A stretch of 64,000 bases of DNA from Pycnopodia helianthoides (lineage: Eukaryota > Echinodermata > Asteroidea > Forcipulatida > Asteriidae), in the NCBI GenBank assembly GCA_032158295.1, contig CM063247.1, positions 19,320,875-19,384,874 on the forward strand, written 5' to 3'. How positions within the stretch are numbered: position 1 is the first letter of the stretch; the number at the start of each line of letters is the position of its first letter. The notes under the pieces are model-generated. The model ran no database searches and was not told where the DNA came from. It saw only the letters and a list, made by a program, of their open reading frames with translations. The position numbers were made by a program, and so were the translations under genes. This document shows positions 47,588 to 60,115 of the stretch, piece by piece.

Positions 47588-48571
47588 TTAAAGGGACATA
47601 CCGGCTTACTGTTTACCTAATTTAGTGATGTGGAATCACAGATAATAAATTTTAGATGGTTGTTGTCAAAAATAAATCATCAAAATATCACGTAATTAAC
47701 AAAAAATGTGAAAAAAAACAAAATGCTGTCAAAGGTCATCGTACATATGCGCATTTCCAGCCAGTGCACCTGTCAAGTTTACGTGAATTTTTGCGCAATG
47801 TTGTAGATAGACTGGTGCTCTGTTTATGTAATAATTATAGCAGTGTTAAATAAAAAAAAACAGGCATAAACACACGTCAGTCTAGTCCGATCCTGTATTC
47901 TGTGGACATCGTGCAGCTATAACATAGACGTAGACAAGCTGTATGGGATAAACAGTCCGTCGTTTGTCCCTCCGCGTGTGTATAGCACAGGCAACACATG
48001 TCTGAACTGACAATAGTTAGGGGATAATACTAGGGGTACAGACTGAAACCATCGTAAAACAAAATGTAACTAAAAGTCTGGCTCCCTACTCCTCCCACAC
48101 GCTCCAAATTTTGGCTGAAGCTCTCTGGGTATCCCATCTCTAAGTAACTCACCTGGAGCAAGACAAACAGACAAAGCTCACGGCTAGACCGGCAAGCTCA
48201 TTTTTCATGCCCCGGGGCTTGTCTCTCTGGCCCCACGAGATGCCCCAAGGTTTACGTTCCGCTAGCTCCCTGGTGGCTGAAAACACGCTTCCATTGCACT
48301 GACTCTCTGAATGCGAATCTTACATTTGATTTTTCATCATTATTTACAACTTGTATCCATAATCTGAATACATAGTCTTTTTTGTCAAATACTTATAAAA
48401 AATTTGAAAAAAAACAATTTTAAATTACGTATCATGGTGTTTTATCAACCACATTTTTTTTTTTCAATGTTCGAAAAAGGCCGAATTTGATGGTTTCTTA
48501 TAAGAACCGTTCTGCCATTCCGGGGAGAACATTGGAGTCATATTTTGGTCTAAGGCGGTGTGTCCCTTTAA
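47588..48571. mobile_element. TTAA-flanked 984-bp element, family F3
   Basis: TTAA at 47588-47591 and 48568-48571 encloses inverted ends aagggacataccggctta (left) and taaggcggtgtgtcccttt (right), agreeing at about 14 of 17 positions. The element is more than twice as long as families F1 and F2. The only frame of note, 47656-47853 (65 codons), shows no transposase motif. It is probably a piggyBac-type deletion derivative or a MITE carrying captured sequence. Only one copy is present, so the borders rest on end symmetry and TTAA alone. Confidence 0.6.
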
Positions 48572-51500
48572 TACAGTTGAGTGAGTAAGGAGAAAATAGT
48601 GAAAAACCATGCATCATTTTCAGTATGTAAACACATCGTCCTTAATTTTTGTTGTAACAACTGAAATTAGCAGTTGTGTTTTTAACAAAATGTTTTTAGA
48701 TACAGTTTGCTCAGATATAATTTATTTCAGAGGGAAATATTTCACTAAAAAAAATTGTTATAATATGAACTTCATAATCAGTAAGCTGATAGACTAAAAA
48801 TTAAACAACGATGTTTTTTTTATTCGTACCAATCCTGTATAATACCTTTAATGTACCACCTCAATGAGCATGGCAGAGGATGAGCGTGCATACATAACCA
48901 TGAGCACAAGATCCCATTTATTAAGAGCAAGAATTGTCTGATTGGAATGATTGATGTGATGGGACTCTTCATAGTGATTAATCTTGATGAGCGGGCAGGG
49001 AGGGTGAAAAGCGAGAGGGAGGGAAAGGCGCTTGGCTGCTTCATTGGAATTACAAATTCAACGATTGATGCACCCGATAATTTATGTAGGCCTACGTACA
49101 GTGTGGAATCCGGTTGAGATATATAATCCCTGATACATGTGGGAAACCCTAGATTCGAACCGCAGGCAAAACCACCCCTTCCTCTGGACAAACCCATGCA
49201 TCTTACTGGTTTGAAATAGAATAAAATTGATGACTGTGCATGTGTGTATGAAATAACCTATTAGTGATTGAGCTTTTTTCTATTGTTCTAGGAATTTAGT
49301 AGAGATGATATAACATACTTATGCATCAAAGTAAGAGAGGCATGGAAAAGACAGATGAGTTCTCTTGATATAATCTCGATCCTTGTGATTTTCCAGAACA
49401 ATTTGAATGCGGTTGCGGTGCAAAATATCAAAGCCCAAGCTTGATGAAGAATGCGCCAAACGCTGCTGTCTGATTGCCTATGGAGCTGATATGTTGTCAC
49501 TTAGTTGTAGAGTAGGTCAAGTAACAATTAGATGCACCAAATAGACCTATCCATTAAACCCCGCCCACCCATCACAGCAACTATCTATCAGCAGTGTCCA
49601 AGTGGGTAGCGTGAACGACACATGCGTCTTGCTCTTCCCGGTACCACACAAAACACACAATGCACCGTTCCAAATTGTGGACACTACTTTACATTTATTT
49701 TCAGGAAGGGATTTTAACCTGTTGGGCTTCTAGGTACATTTTCATGGCTGTGATTGATCAATGAGTTAAGAGGTGGAGCTTCTATCCCCCTGAATGTCTA
49801 CAAAAGTGCAAGGAGATCTTACCTTCAAGTTAAAGAGCAATAAAGCTCCAAAATAAGAGCTTTGTCTGTTCATATATATTGTATTTGTTTAATTATTCTT
49901 AGGGACCTCTTTAAAAGGTTGATGTTCACTTTTGTTTCTTTTTGCTTTTTTTTACGCTAGACAACGCAGCAATAACCAGCAGCAAAATTCTAAACTATTT
50001 TATATTAAAAAAAATATATATACAAAAATTTGAATAGCAACCTTCGAACATGCATTGGAATTATTTGGCAATAAGAAGCAACACCTACATACCACATGAG
50101 AAAGTACACAAGAAAATTGACACTAATAAGATGTTTTATTCATAACATTGTAAGTGCCAATTTCTGACTCTTGTCAGCTTCCCAGGAGAATTGCCCAGAT
50201 CACTACAATGAGTCGTTACCAATAGATTCCAGCGCTTAATAGTACATGAACCCTACATGCACTTATAAATGCAACACATTTAAAGAGAAGCAACAGAATG
50301 TGTGTGCAATGGGTTGATACATGTCTAAGTCATCTGCAAATCAGGAGCACAGATATATCTGCAAACTGGGGATTTCACAGAGATGCTGAGCAGCCAATGT
50401 TGCTTATAAACCATTTAGAGACTCTAATAGGTTTGCATCAGAATAAAGAATATTAGTTGCATTTTACCCATACAAAAACACCTGGAAATGTACTGAATAT
50501 AAAGTGCTCAACACACATCGGTGAAGGCGTGAAACACAAACAACATTTAGAGACTGTTGCATTGGTCACAAATGGCTTGCATGCCCATTAGTAGCTGAAA
50601 AATACCGTTTTGACCAAGTCTTACTCAGCCCAAAAACCTCTATACATATCTCTCTCTCTATAACAAAATGTTTCACATTTCCAACTTTTTACAAATTATT
50701 ATTTTTTGTCAATTCCAAAATAAAACAAAAAAAGTGGCTTCTCATTTGTCCTCGGAATTTGACACTGAAAGGAGTATGCAAAATCATCACAATCTGCAAT
50801 ATGTGGGTTTGTAGTGATAATTTGAAAGGGTTAGCAAAGGTGTACTAAATGAAAGTTAGTACAGAACAATGCCAGAGTATACTTAATACTTATTTTATTA
50901 TTATATGTATTTCTCCGGGCAAGTAAAAAGCACAAGCAAACAAAAATATTTAAAAAGAAAATCGAAAAAGGAAAGAGTTGAACCAGCTAGAGCCTGACGG
51001 CGAATGGCCTAAAAGAAACAAAGCTTATGTCAAGGAGACTGTCCTCTCTAGCAGCACACAACAAATGTATTTAGATAAGAAATAACAAAAATGATATTAC
51101 GTTTAAATTTTCTCAATTTGAACAACTATGCCCTACTAAGTTTGTTTCATTCTCAGTCCCTGACCAATAATAATATTACAAAAGAAGAAGAAAAAAAACC
51201 GAAGATCCCCCAGCCGATTATGTATTCTGTCAGTCTCTTTAAGATTGCCATGGCGAAAAAGAAAACATGAAGGTGGTGATGAGACGTGGAGCATGTCACC
51301 ACAAACAAATGAAGCAACCTCGATGACACACCAATAGATTATGTATGTTGTCTTCAATTGCTCCTCTTCTGTAGCAATCCTGCTGCAGATGAGGTGGTGA
51401 TGACACTATAAGGGCCAGTAAACATTTCACTGTAAATCTATGATATTGCTTATTGCCAGATTACACTTTTGGTAAAAGGTCACTTTTATTGAGTCTCAAA

Positions 51501-51682
51501 AAAGGAGCTTTAGGCCTCAGATGATTAAGAAATAGGGATTGAAACTCACCTTTGAAGGTAGGAGAAAGTTTGAAACAGTTTACTATTTTAACTTATTATG
51601 GGGTAAGAGTAACTTATCTATTAAAATTACAGATTGACTGCAAACTCTGAATGTTCTTGCAAGATTATTAGTAGGACCAATG
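48572..51682. other. Mostly unique non-coding interval
   Basis: The 125-codon minus-strand frame at 48820-49197 overlaps a unique, homeodomain-core-rich block better explained as non-coding (see findings). A tctctctctcta tract lies at about 50647-50660. No exon or repeat copy was recognised elsewhere. Confidence 0.4.
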
Positions 51683-51689
51683 TATAAGT

Positions 51690-52100
51690 GTCGTGGCCGA
51701 GCGGTTAAGAGCACCGAATTCAAACTCTGGTGTTTCTGATCAGCAGAGTGTGGGTTCGAATCCCCAGCCGTGACACTTGTGTCCTTAAGCAAGACACTTA
51801 ACCATTGCTTCGTCCTTCGGATGGGACGTAAAGCCGTTGGTCCCATGTGTTGTGTAACGCATGTAAAAGAACCCAGTGCACTTATCGAAAAGAGAAAGGG
51901 GTTCGCCCCGGTGTTCCTGGCTGTGGCTGCTGCATGCGCCGTAGCACCTTGTAAACCCTTATAAGGTGCTAAATAATTGGGTCTCAGAATTCATCACTGC
52001 AATAACCTATCTTTCTGAAAGTTTGTATAAACTCAGCGCCTTGAGTACCCTGTGTGGTAGATACGTGCGCTATATAAGACTTCAATATTATTATTATTAT
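51690..52100 (+). mobile_element. Complete SINE family B with target-site duplication
   Basis: The tRNA-like head at 51690-51775 contains A-box tggccgagcggttaagagc and B-box gggttcgaatcccc, in the style of a tRNA-Leu/Ser head. The body includes 'aagcaagacacttaaccatt', 'cggatgggacgtaaagccgt', 'cttataaggtgctaaat' and 'cgccttgagtaccctgtgtg'. It ends with gcgctatataagac and an (att)n tail. A 7-bp duplication, tataagt, lies at 51683-51689 and 52101-52107. That duplication proves insertion as one retroposed unit. Confidence 0.9.
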
Positions 52101-52109
52101 TATAAGTAC

Positions 52110-52268
52110 CAGGCCTGGAATTATAAGGAGGCCACAGAGGCCCCTGTTGTCCCTGGTCTTAGTACTGGTGCCCCTTCAAAAGTTTCCCATAGACTTTACG
52201 ATTTTCCAAAAGATGTGCTCTTTGCAACATGAAAAATGGCCTTGCCTTCTCAAAAAGGAAAATCCAGG
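52110..52268 (+). repeat. Dispersed repeat R1, copy 2
   Basis: It starts caggcctggaattataagg and ends aaaatccaggtg. It carries 'ccctggtctta', 'ggtgccccttcaaaagtttc' and 'gactttacgattttcc', as in the copies at 603-753 and 57704-57873. It lies only a few bases from the end of the family B SINE. Confidence 0.7.
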
Positions 52269-52467
52269 TGAGAATTTATACCCGAGCTAGACAGGCTATT
52301 CATAATCATTAACAATGATGCTTCAAACACATGTAGATCTACTTTTTGCCAAACTAAAAAAGCCATTCAACAGTTAACATGTATATTAACTTAGAAATTA
52401 CTGAATAAATAACAAATTTTTTATTTGAAGGATTTGTTGGTACAATTTTTCTATTTTTTTAAACAAA

Positions 52468-52825
52468 ATATCACCTTACTCACAAGGCCGGACGGCCATT
52501 TCAAGATGAGGGCTACACTTAACTGATTTTGGGCTATTGACCCAAATCAACTGTCACCAGGAGCATGTTACCACCTACTCCTGGGGCTGCAACAGGGTTA
52601 CCCCTTTTCACAGTCCATAAGGATGTAGGCATGGGTATCATTCACAAGGAGCCTGGCTGGTAGAGCAGAATGCACTACCCTCCTAACTTTTTACGAAGCA
52701 ACTATGGTTAAGTGCATTGCTCAGGGGCACAAGCGCCATGACCAGGATTCGAACCCACACTCTGGTGATGACAACACCAGAGCTTTGGTCCGGTGAACTA
52801 GACCCGCTCGGCCACGACACGCCAC
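52468..52825 (-). mobile_element. SINE family A, copy 2
   Basis: It matches 1966-2328 almost end to end in the same orientation. Shared body blocks are 'gagggctacacttaactgat', 'acccaaatcaactg', 'cacctactcctggggctg' and 'tttttacgaag'. The tRNA-like head at about 52740-52825 has B-box complement ggattcgaaccc and A-box complement gaactagaccc. It is not a functional tRNA. Confidence 0.85.
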
Positions 52826-55268
52826 AAATTTAAGAGACTAAAACACAAATCTCTCATTATTTGTTGCTATTCATTTTGTTGTTTATGTAAGTCTTGTGAT
52901 ATCTAAACACTCAGAAAGTGCAAGTGTCTTTCTTCAACAAATGAATTACACAGATTATTTGTTGCAATTCATTTTGTCACATGTAAGTCTTGCAATATCT
53001 ACAATTTAACAAAACACAGATTATTTGCTGTAATTCATTTTGACAGAGCAGAAAATTCAGAAACCAGACTTTTACTCTACAAACGTCCCAGAATCTAGAA
53101 CTTCACTTCTTAACACATAGCTGTAATGCTCCATCAAAATCAACCCACTTGATCTGAAGTAACACAGAGCTGACGTGATGCAGGAGTGTACTTTTTCTAA
53201 GAAAGTTAAACTTATGTTAATAGTTCAATGAACTATCTTTGTATGAGATTTTTTTTTAATACTTCGGATAATCCTGAGCGAAAATTAATAAATTGATAAT
53301 GGCTTGACTAGTGCAACATTATTATATAACTGTTATTTATTATTGAGCATCCACATGGTTTTTTAAACACTTACGCCAAATCATAACATGGTTTTCATAT
53401 TGAAAAAAGATCTGAAAGTATAAAGAGTTGTTTTTACTGGATGCATTCAAAATGTTCAACAAAAAATTGTTTGTAGACAAAGTTGCAAAAAACTTAGCTC
53501 TGCTAAGGTGGGGGCACTATGGCTCTATTTTTATTGTATAAAAATCAAAGATCTTAATTTGTTCAACTTAGTATGACAAATTTAATATACCTATTAATCA
53601 GAACACAAATAAATACCGAACGGATAGAATCTATATGCTCAAGTTCCTTAGCCAGGGGTGACTGCTGGCATAAAAGGTCCGAGTCTAGAAACCAACTTTG
53701 ATGAGGCATGTTGTATGTATGGCTCTCGAAACTTGTTAAATATATGAATTATTGTGTAATGTTTAATAATTTATTATGCACTCATGCATTCCAAATTGTT
53801 AAGTTGTTGTCTATGATAAAAAAAAGAAGGGAAAAACTAAGTCTGCAGATGGCACACCTGTGCTCCCTTATCTTTTTATTTTATGCTTATAGCTATATTA
53901 AAGTGAGTGACAATGTTTTCCAGGCAATTATACTTCAAAAGGACAGTCAAAAAACAGGGACAAACAAACAAACAAACAAACAAACACTCCCAACACCCCT
54001 ACAAACGCACAAACAATCCCCAACGACCAACCCAACAAAATGACTTTTTACTGGAGGGTAACAATTTAGTTTTTAGGCCTAATTACAATTTGCAATCTGT
54101 GCTGATATTTTCCCTGTGCAGTGTGTAAATGGTTTATTGCGCTAGACCTTTTGGGAAAAAAGAAAAACAGGTCAACCGTGCAGTAATTAGTTTTCTGAAG
54201 TTCGAAGTCAATTTATGATTATCTTCATTGTTCAAAGGATTTATCGGACACCACCTACACGTTCTCTGTGACCAGAGACAGCTTGCTAATGTTTAATGGT
54301 AATAAGGTTTCCCGGAGTCTCACAGAAAATATGACAGTTATTAATTGCTGTCTCTTCACTAGAATAGCTAACTGAAAACCCCTCCACTGAAGCCCCACAA
54401 GGGACCTCCAATTTTCAAGATGTAACTGGAAAAAAATAAATAAAAATTAAGGCCAGTTCTATTTCTTTCTACATACTGTGCTGTTTCCTCTGAAGCATAA
54501 CGTGGAGGTGAGTCATGTAAGACCACCCCTGGGCCCCTCATATTTTACACACGCAGTGAACCCTTTGAATATTAAAAAAATAGGTGACGAATAACATTGA
54601 AAAAACCTTATTATATTTTTTACAATAAAACATAATTGAAGCTATAATTCTAGAAAAAGATGAAGCAATTTTCTCCTGGAGCAAAGAAGACAATCTCAAG
54701 GTTAAAAATTGAATTTCATAGAGAAAGCCCAGACATCACACTGTGATTTGGTTTGATTGGCATCTCTGTCAGTGATCTGACCGCCTCATCAAAGTTTGAT
54801 GACCACCACATGGCAATGCACTTTAAAATGCCACTTGAGGCTTGAAAAGTCATTTATGATTCATGTGCAGAATGCAATCTCCTTAATTTCTAATGTACGT
54901 CTCACGGTAATTTTTCGAGTGAGAATTCACCTGAAGGCAGAGGAGAGTCATCGCAAATTTTATTGCAAATCTACCGGGCTACAATTTTGGCAGACTATAT
55001 TATTTGCTTCTTAGGAAGGGAGGAGTAGTCGCACAGGGGTCTGCTAGTGATTGCTCTTCTGTTAAGTAACCCGAGTTACACCTGGAAATCTGTCTTTTTA
55101 AATAATAATACTCTTGATGCAACAGCTCTAGGTTTTATTTGAACTGGAGCCACATGTCTGCATATATAAATAAAGAATATGTAGATTTTTACTCTAACAG
55201 GAGACAACCACACTTGCTATCTTCAGTTTAAAAATAATTTGTTATGCGCAAGCTCTGGATTTGTAGAT
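52826..55268. other. Unique non-coding interval with an AAAC microsatellite
   Basis: (caaa)n occupies 53961-53986. An imperfect direct repetition of 'attatttg.tg..attcattttg' occurs at about 52857-52880, 52955-52978 and 53021-53042. The plus-strand frame at 53708-54043 runs through the microsatellite and is not credible. A unique block at 54720-55030 is discussed as a finding. Confidence 0.45.
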
Positions 55269-55638
55269 TTAAAGGGAGGGTATACTTTTGGTAATACTCC
55301 ACAAATTAATGACTATAAAAACTTACTTGGCAAGAAGTACCGCAGCTGTTGATAACGGTTCCCTTCTAAGGAATGTGGTTTAAGAGATAGGGATTCAAAA
55401 AAATGTCAATCTGAGAAATGTTTCATGCATGAAATGTTTCTCAGATGGTGTATTCCAATTACGGATTATTCTTCCTGCATGGACACAACCGCTCCAGATT
55501 TTCGGTGATATCTCAGAAATGCTACCACCCTTCTGAAATGGAATTTTCACAGGTTAGTTGTATTGTATATATCTTTAAAAAAAATATGGTTAAAACAATC
55601 GAACGGTTCCAAAAACTGAACGTAAACTTTGCCTTTAA
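55269..55638 (+). mobile_element. TTAA MITE family F2, diverged copy 3
   Basis: TTAA at 55269-55272 and 55635-55638. The left end 'agggagggtatacttttggt' and 'aaaaacttacttggcaagaa' match the left half of 24515-24903. The right half beyond 55440 is largely unrelated to copies 1 and 2 except for 'ttttcacaggtt' and the final 'tttgccttta'. This is a recombinant or internally replaced copy that keeps the family's ends. Confidence 0.7.
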
Positions 55639-57703
55639 TTTCTAGCTCTTGATCTATGTTTAGCTCTGTTTCGAATCAGCAAGCTCTGGATTTGCTGACT
55701 TAATTTTTGGCTTTGATTTAGTTGACTTGGTGTTTCATTTTCCGACTAAGTCTCAAAATGCAAACTTAGTACTTTTTTTTATTTTTTTTGGGGGGGAGGG
55801 GGGGGTACGCCCCTGAGATCTCTAGGGCCCTGGCCAAGTGTCACGTAAGTTTATAAGTCCCAAGTGACAATTCTGAACCATCTCAAAGTGCTTTTGGTCA
55901 AATCTAAACTCCTTAAGGGCAAGCGTTATGTCACCAAGGGCAAATCTTGATAAAGTCAAGTCTAAAGTCAATTGTAGTCAAGTAGGCATACAAGTCAAGC
56001 TCCAAGTCCCCAAATTATGGGTCTCAAGTATGACTCAGGCCAAAGTCAACCACTTAAGTTGTGAACTCTGTAGTAACCAGAGAGAGTGCAAGTGTAGATA
56101 CAAAAACTTAGTCCTTAAGAATCTTTGGGGTTTTACACATCATTGGAATCTTAATGTGGTTTCTCCCAGTAGGACCAAGTCTAGAGGGGATGCTCTCCAA
56201 AGCTTGGGTGTAGTGAGGCATTAAGCTGTCATTAAATGGAGACAAGACTATCCATCAATGGAGATACAAAGCCCCTTATGTGCACAACCATGACTGATTA
56301 CCACACCATTCTCCCTGGTATTTGATGTGGTTTTTTTTTCACTTTCAAAATACGACAAGGACATGACTCATTACAAAATTAACAATTGTAAATACATAAA
56401 CAAATTAGCAATTTTATGCACATGGTACGTTCACCTGTGTGTAAATGAAGTGTCCCCCATCTATTACAATCTAGCGTGAAAAGCTCCAAGCTTTTGCACT
56501 TCAGCAAAAGTCAATTTGGGTCAGTCATGATGTGAATCCGCAATCAAAGCAGGGTCTCGTTTCAATAGTACAGCAGGCGTGTGCATGAACTTTACTTTAC
56601 TCAAGGTAACTTTACAATGCAGTTGCCTTTAAAACAAAGAGAATACAATAATCTCCATAACAAACTGGCACCAGCAGTATCATCAAGTAATAATTCAGAA
56701 ATATCTTTACATGTTTTTGCACTTTTAAAATGATAATAATAGTTAACATAGTGTGCCATGTCTGTAAAAAACGGACAATTCTGGCACATACTCTGCTAAT
56801 GGCTGTGAGTAAGCCCAGACTGAATCCTGAGTGAGCCTAGACTGAAACCAGTGAGTTTTCAAGTTAGTTTTGAAGCTGGAGAGAGTGCCTGTTGTTTGAG
56901 GTTAAGTGGAAGACAATTCTAGAGTAATGGTCCAGCATGGGAAAAGGACAGGTCTCCCCATGTGTGTTCAGAACAAATAAAGTGTTAACATGTCCTAATA
57001 ATGTTATTAAATACCTTCTCTATTCTTCCTCTTTCACTTAAATAAAGTGTAAATACTATACACCTACATGTAAAATTAGCAGTCCTAATTTATAACCGTT
57101 TGTCACTCTATGGCGTTATTTTTTTTTCACGTAAAATCACCACGTAATTCTGTACGCTCACGTACACGTAATAGGTAATTTTGGTTGGGCCCTTAGGCAC
57201 AACACGAGTACACGACCACCAGGGATAGAAGCTCTTTTCAACCTCTTGCCAAACATGCTCATTAATCCATCGCATGTTTTAACAACAAACTGTAATAGCA
57301 TTTTTCGGAGAAGAAGAACGGACAGTAGAGTTAAGTCTTTGGATTGCCCTTTTGCCCCAAGCTAAATATGCTATTTGATGATTGAGCTGATTACATGGCT
57401 TGTCACCCACATAAATGGAACTGCACCAGTACATCACTTTATTAAATTATGTGTTGTGGTACAAATGACGCTAATAGAAGTATTTTGAGATCCTTCCAGA
57501 TGTGTTGGTGTGAACTAGATTTGATAAGAAGCTGTCATCATCTACATGCTGACCTTTTGAATAAGAATAACAGGGCAATGATGCACAAATGAAGACTATA
57601 ATTGTGTGGAATCTTGGATGAAATCTTAGTTCATCCAATGTGCACGCTTTTTGATATGTTTATCTTAATTAAAATACTATTTTTGCTTGTTTTATGATAT
57701 AGA
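55639..57703. other. Non-coding interval with low-complexity stretches
   Basis: A T-run followed by G-runs lies at 55774-55805. 55850-56050 is enriched in 'caagtc' and 'aagtcaa' words. A segment at about 56800-56960 ('gttttgaagctggagagagt', 'ttctagagtaatggtccagc') has the feel of a dispersed repeat, but no second copy is in this window. No exon is supported. Confidence 0.4.
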
Positions 57704-57873
57704 CCAGGAATTACAGGAATTACCAGTGTGGTCAGGAATTACACAGAGGCCATGGTCTCTCTTGCCTTGGTGCCCTTTCAAACGTTTCTCACAGACTTTA
57801 ACATTTTCAAAGGGAAGTGCCCTTTGCAAAATGAAAATGGACTTGCCCTCTCAAAGATGAAATTCCAAGCCTC
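57704..57873 (+). repeat. Dispersed repeat R1, copy 3
   Basis: It shares 'gaattacacagaggcc', 'atggtctctcttgcc', 'ttggtgccctttcaaa', 'gactttaacattttc', 'gccctttgcaaaatgaaaat' and 'ctctcaaagatgaaattcca' with copy 1 at 603-753. A short internal duplication of the left end (aggaattac three times between 57706 and 57745) is present. Confidence 0.7.
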
Positions 57874-58647
57874 ATAATTACCTTTTTTGTCTTTGTTTCA
57901 TTTTAGAAAACTATCCACCAAGCTGTTTTTGTAAATTAAACATTTTATTCGTGCATCAACCCACAACAAAACTACCAGAGTACAGTTTTGAAGTAGCTTC
58001 ATAAGATGAGTTTCAGAAAGCTTTTTCAGGGAGAAAAAGAACAGTTGGTTTGAAATTAGACTGAGTTCCACAGACACAGAACAATAATTGCAAGACAATC
58101 AAATGTTGTGACCTCGGGCTCTTTTCCAACACAATAGGTCCATACTGACACACAAACAAAATAACAAAATAAGTACAAAGAAGCACTGTGAACAGGCTAG
58201 AGGCCTTAATCATGCATGCACATAATGCACATGGGGGGAAAAAAGATATATACGGAAATATGAAAGTGTGACATTTTTCACTCACGCATTTAAGTAATCA
58301 TGCATGAAGCTGTGAAAATGAATAATAGTGACTGGAACTTGAGCTTGGAAATGTTGTCAGTAGCACATAGACCTTGGGCCATATGTTCAAATGTAACTAT
58401 CTTCAACGTTTAAGCTTTGCGAACGACCATCTGCTGTTTGACTTGTGCACTGTGCAATTAATTTGAATCAATGTTTCCATTGTCGTTAGATAGGCATATG
58501 TACAGAACCAAATGTACTCCGCACTAACAAAATGGGTTGGTGGAGCAGAGAAAAACACAAAAGCGATGATACTGTACCGTGACAAATAATTGTTTGGCAA
58601 ATGTATTAAAAATAATAGAAACATTTGAACAAACATCGATAAATGTT
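57874..58647. other. Unique non-coding interval
   Basis: Nothing was recognised. Minus-strand frames at 57898-58636 are short and lack support. Confidence 0.4.
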
Positions 58648-59040
58648 AAGGACTTGAATTGGGGGAAAATTACACAAGACCACAGGGCTTATTGCTCAAA
58701 TTGTTTACTGGCCCAGAAGTTTTTTTACAAGACCCGAACAGCATACTGTTTTTATTTGAACAAGCATTAAGACATACGGTATATGAGAAGAAGTCTATCT
58801 CATTTGTCCTTATAAATGGGTTTTATACGTACACTTCATTACTCAATAGAAATGAAAGATATTTTTCAGATTCAAAGTCATCATTTGAGCATAAATGGTT
58901 TTTTGTTTAAAGGTATACTCAGTGAGGTTTTATTATTCAATTGATAAATACCAGACTGCTGGACTTGTCCAGCCATGAATTCACAGGCCTACTAAAAACA
59001 ACGGGCCTGGCCTGTGGTCTAGTGTAAAATTTGAGCCCTG
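58648..59040 (-). mobile_element. hAT-like non-autonomous element, copy 3
   Basis: The 393-bp copy is inverted relative to 41674-42277. The right edge 'gtgtaaaatttgagccctg' is the element's left end and 'aaggacttgaattgggggaa' its right end. It lacks the nested MITE of copy 2 and so serves as an approximate empty-site reference. Flanks 'aatgtt' and 'aatgttga' hint at an imperfect 8-bp target duplication, which is the hAT size. Confidence 0.75.
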
Positions 59041-60115
59041 AATGTTGATGTCAAACCCAAGAGATGCTTTTTATCACTTGGCCCTTTCCCAGCCTGCCAC
59101 AGACCACTTACTAATTCAGCTGTGTTTGAGTCCCCTGAGCATTTTGTTTACAGGAAACTATAAAGTAAGAAATTCATAAATGTTGTAAGTCCTGCAAAAC
59201 AGCTGGCACAATGTACATTAGTCACTACCAATAATAGTATTGAGTAATGATAATTGCAATGTTCCTGAGAGTGATACCTCATTAAATTTCCCCTATTGTT
59301 AAGTTGATCTCCCCAGGGGCTGTTTTCAAGTCATCATATAAAGCATCCTTCCTCCATGTATAAAGTAACAAAATGCCGCTCACTATTGATTTACAATTAG
59401 GAGGATTAGCTCTATGGGCAAGAATGCTATTTTAACATGAACATCTGTGGTTCGTTCATTCGAGCGCACTAACAGTAACACAATACCACGTAAAAAGTTT
59501 GACTGAGCTATTGTCAGATTGTTTGTTTAAATGATCTTCCCAACGAGAGAACTCGCCAAAGCTCTCCCACAAGGGGAATATAAAAGCCCACCTGGCAGCA
59601 ACTCATACAAAATACAAACATTGGTTTAACCTATGGTTTAACGTCTGATTCCCTATATAAATTGTGCACAAATCAATAAGTGTTGTGATTCAGCTTCGCC
59701 TTCAGTGCGACAGTAGTTGTTACCTGCCCCTTGCAAAACAAGGAAAATACGCCTGAAAAACCTGGATAATACAATTTATTTTAAATAACCAAACTCACCA
59801 TCTATGAACAAAGACTCTAGGATAGATTTGCGGGCAAACTGAAGTGAAAAATCACAGTACCGTGAAAGGTTCTTGTCCCGTTCTCAGTTAACTTGCGCAC
59901 AGTTCGGCAGACAACTTTTACAAAAGTGGCGTAAAATAATACGGCGCGTTTTGGCAAAACGTACCCCTTCACAGCCTGTATTACTTAACGCTGTAGATAA
60001 TTCTAGGTACCAAACTTACCTTTTTAAAGGGAAGATATCGTCTGCTTGCAATAGCGATACCAAATTGCAGCAAGTCAATCGGTTGCCAAGTATTGGCATA
60101 TAACTATTACTTCAT
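59041..60115. other. Unique non-coding interval
   Basis: The frame at 59873-60103 (76 codons) is unrecognised and unsupported. No repeat copy was seen until the minisatellite flank begins near 60116. Confidence 0.4.

Noticed and set aside
48820..49197. 125-codon minus-strand frame as a gene
   Set aside because: The opposite strand shows a regulatory-like motif cluster, the translated sequence is low in charge with no domain, and no splice or poly(A) context supports it.
53708..54043. 111-codon plus-strand frame as a gene
   Set aside because: Its C-terminal part is the translated AAAC microsatellite, and the remainder has no domain or splice support.
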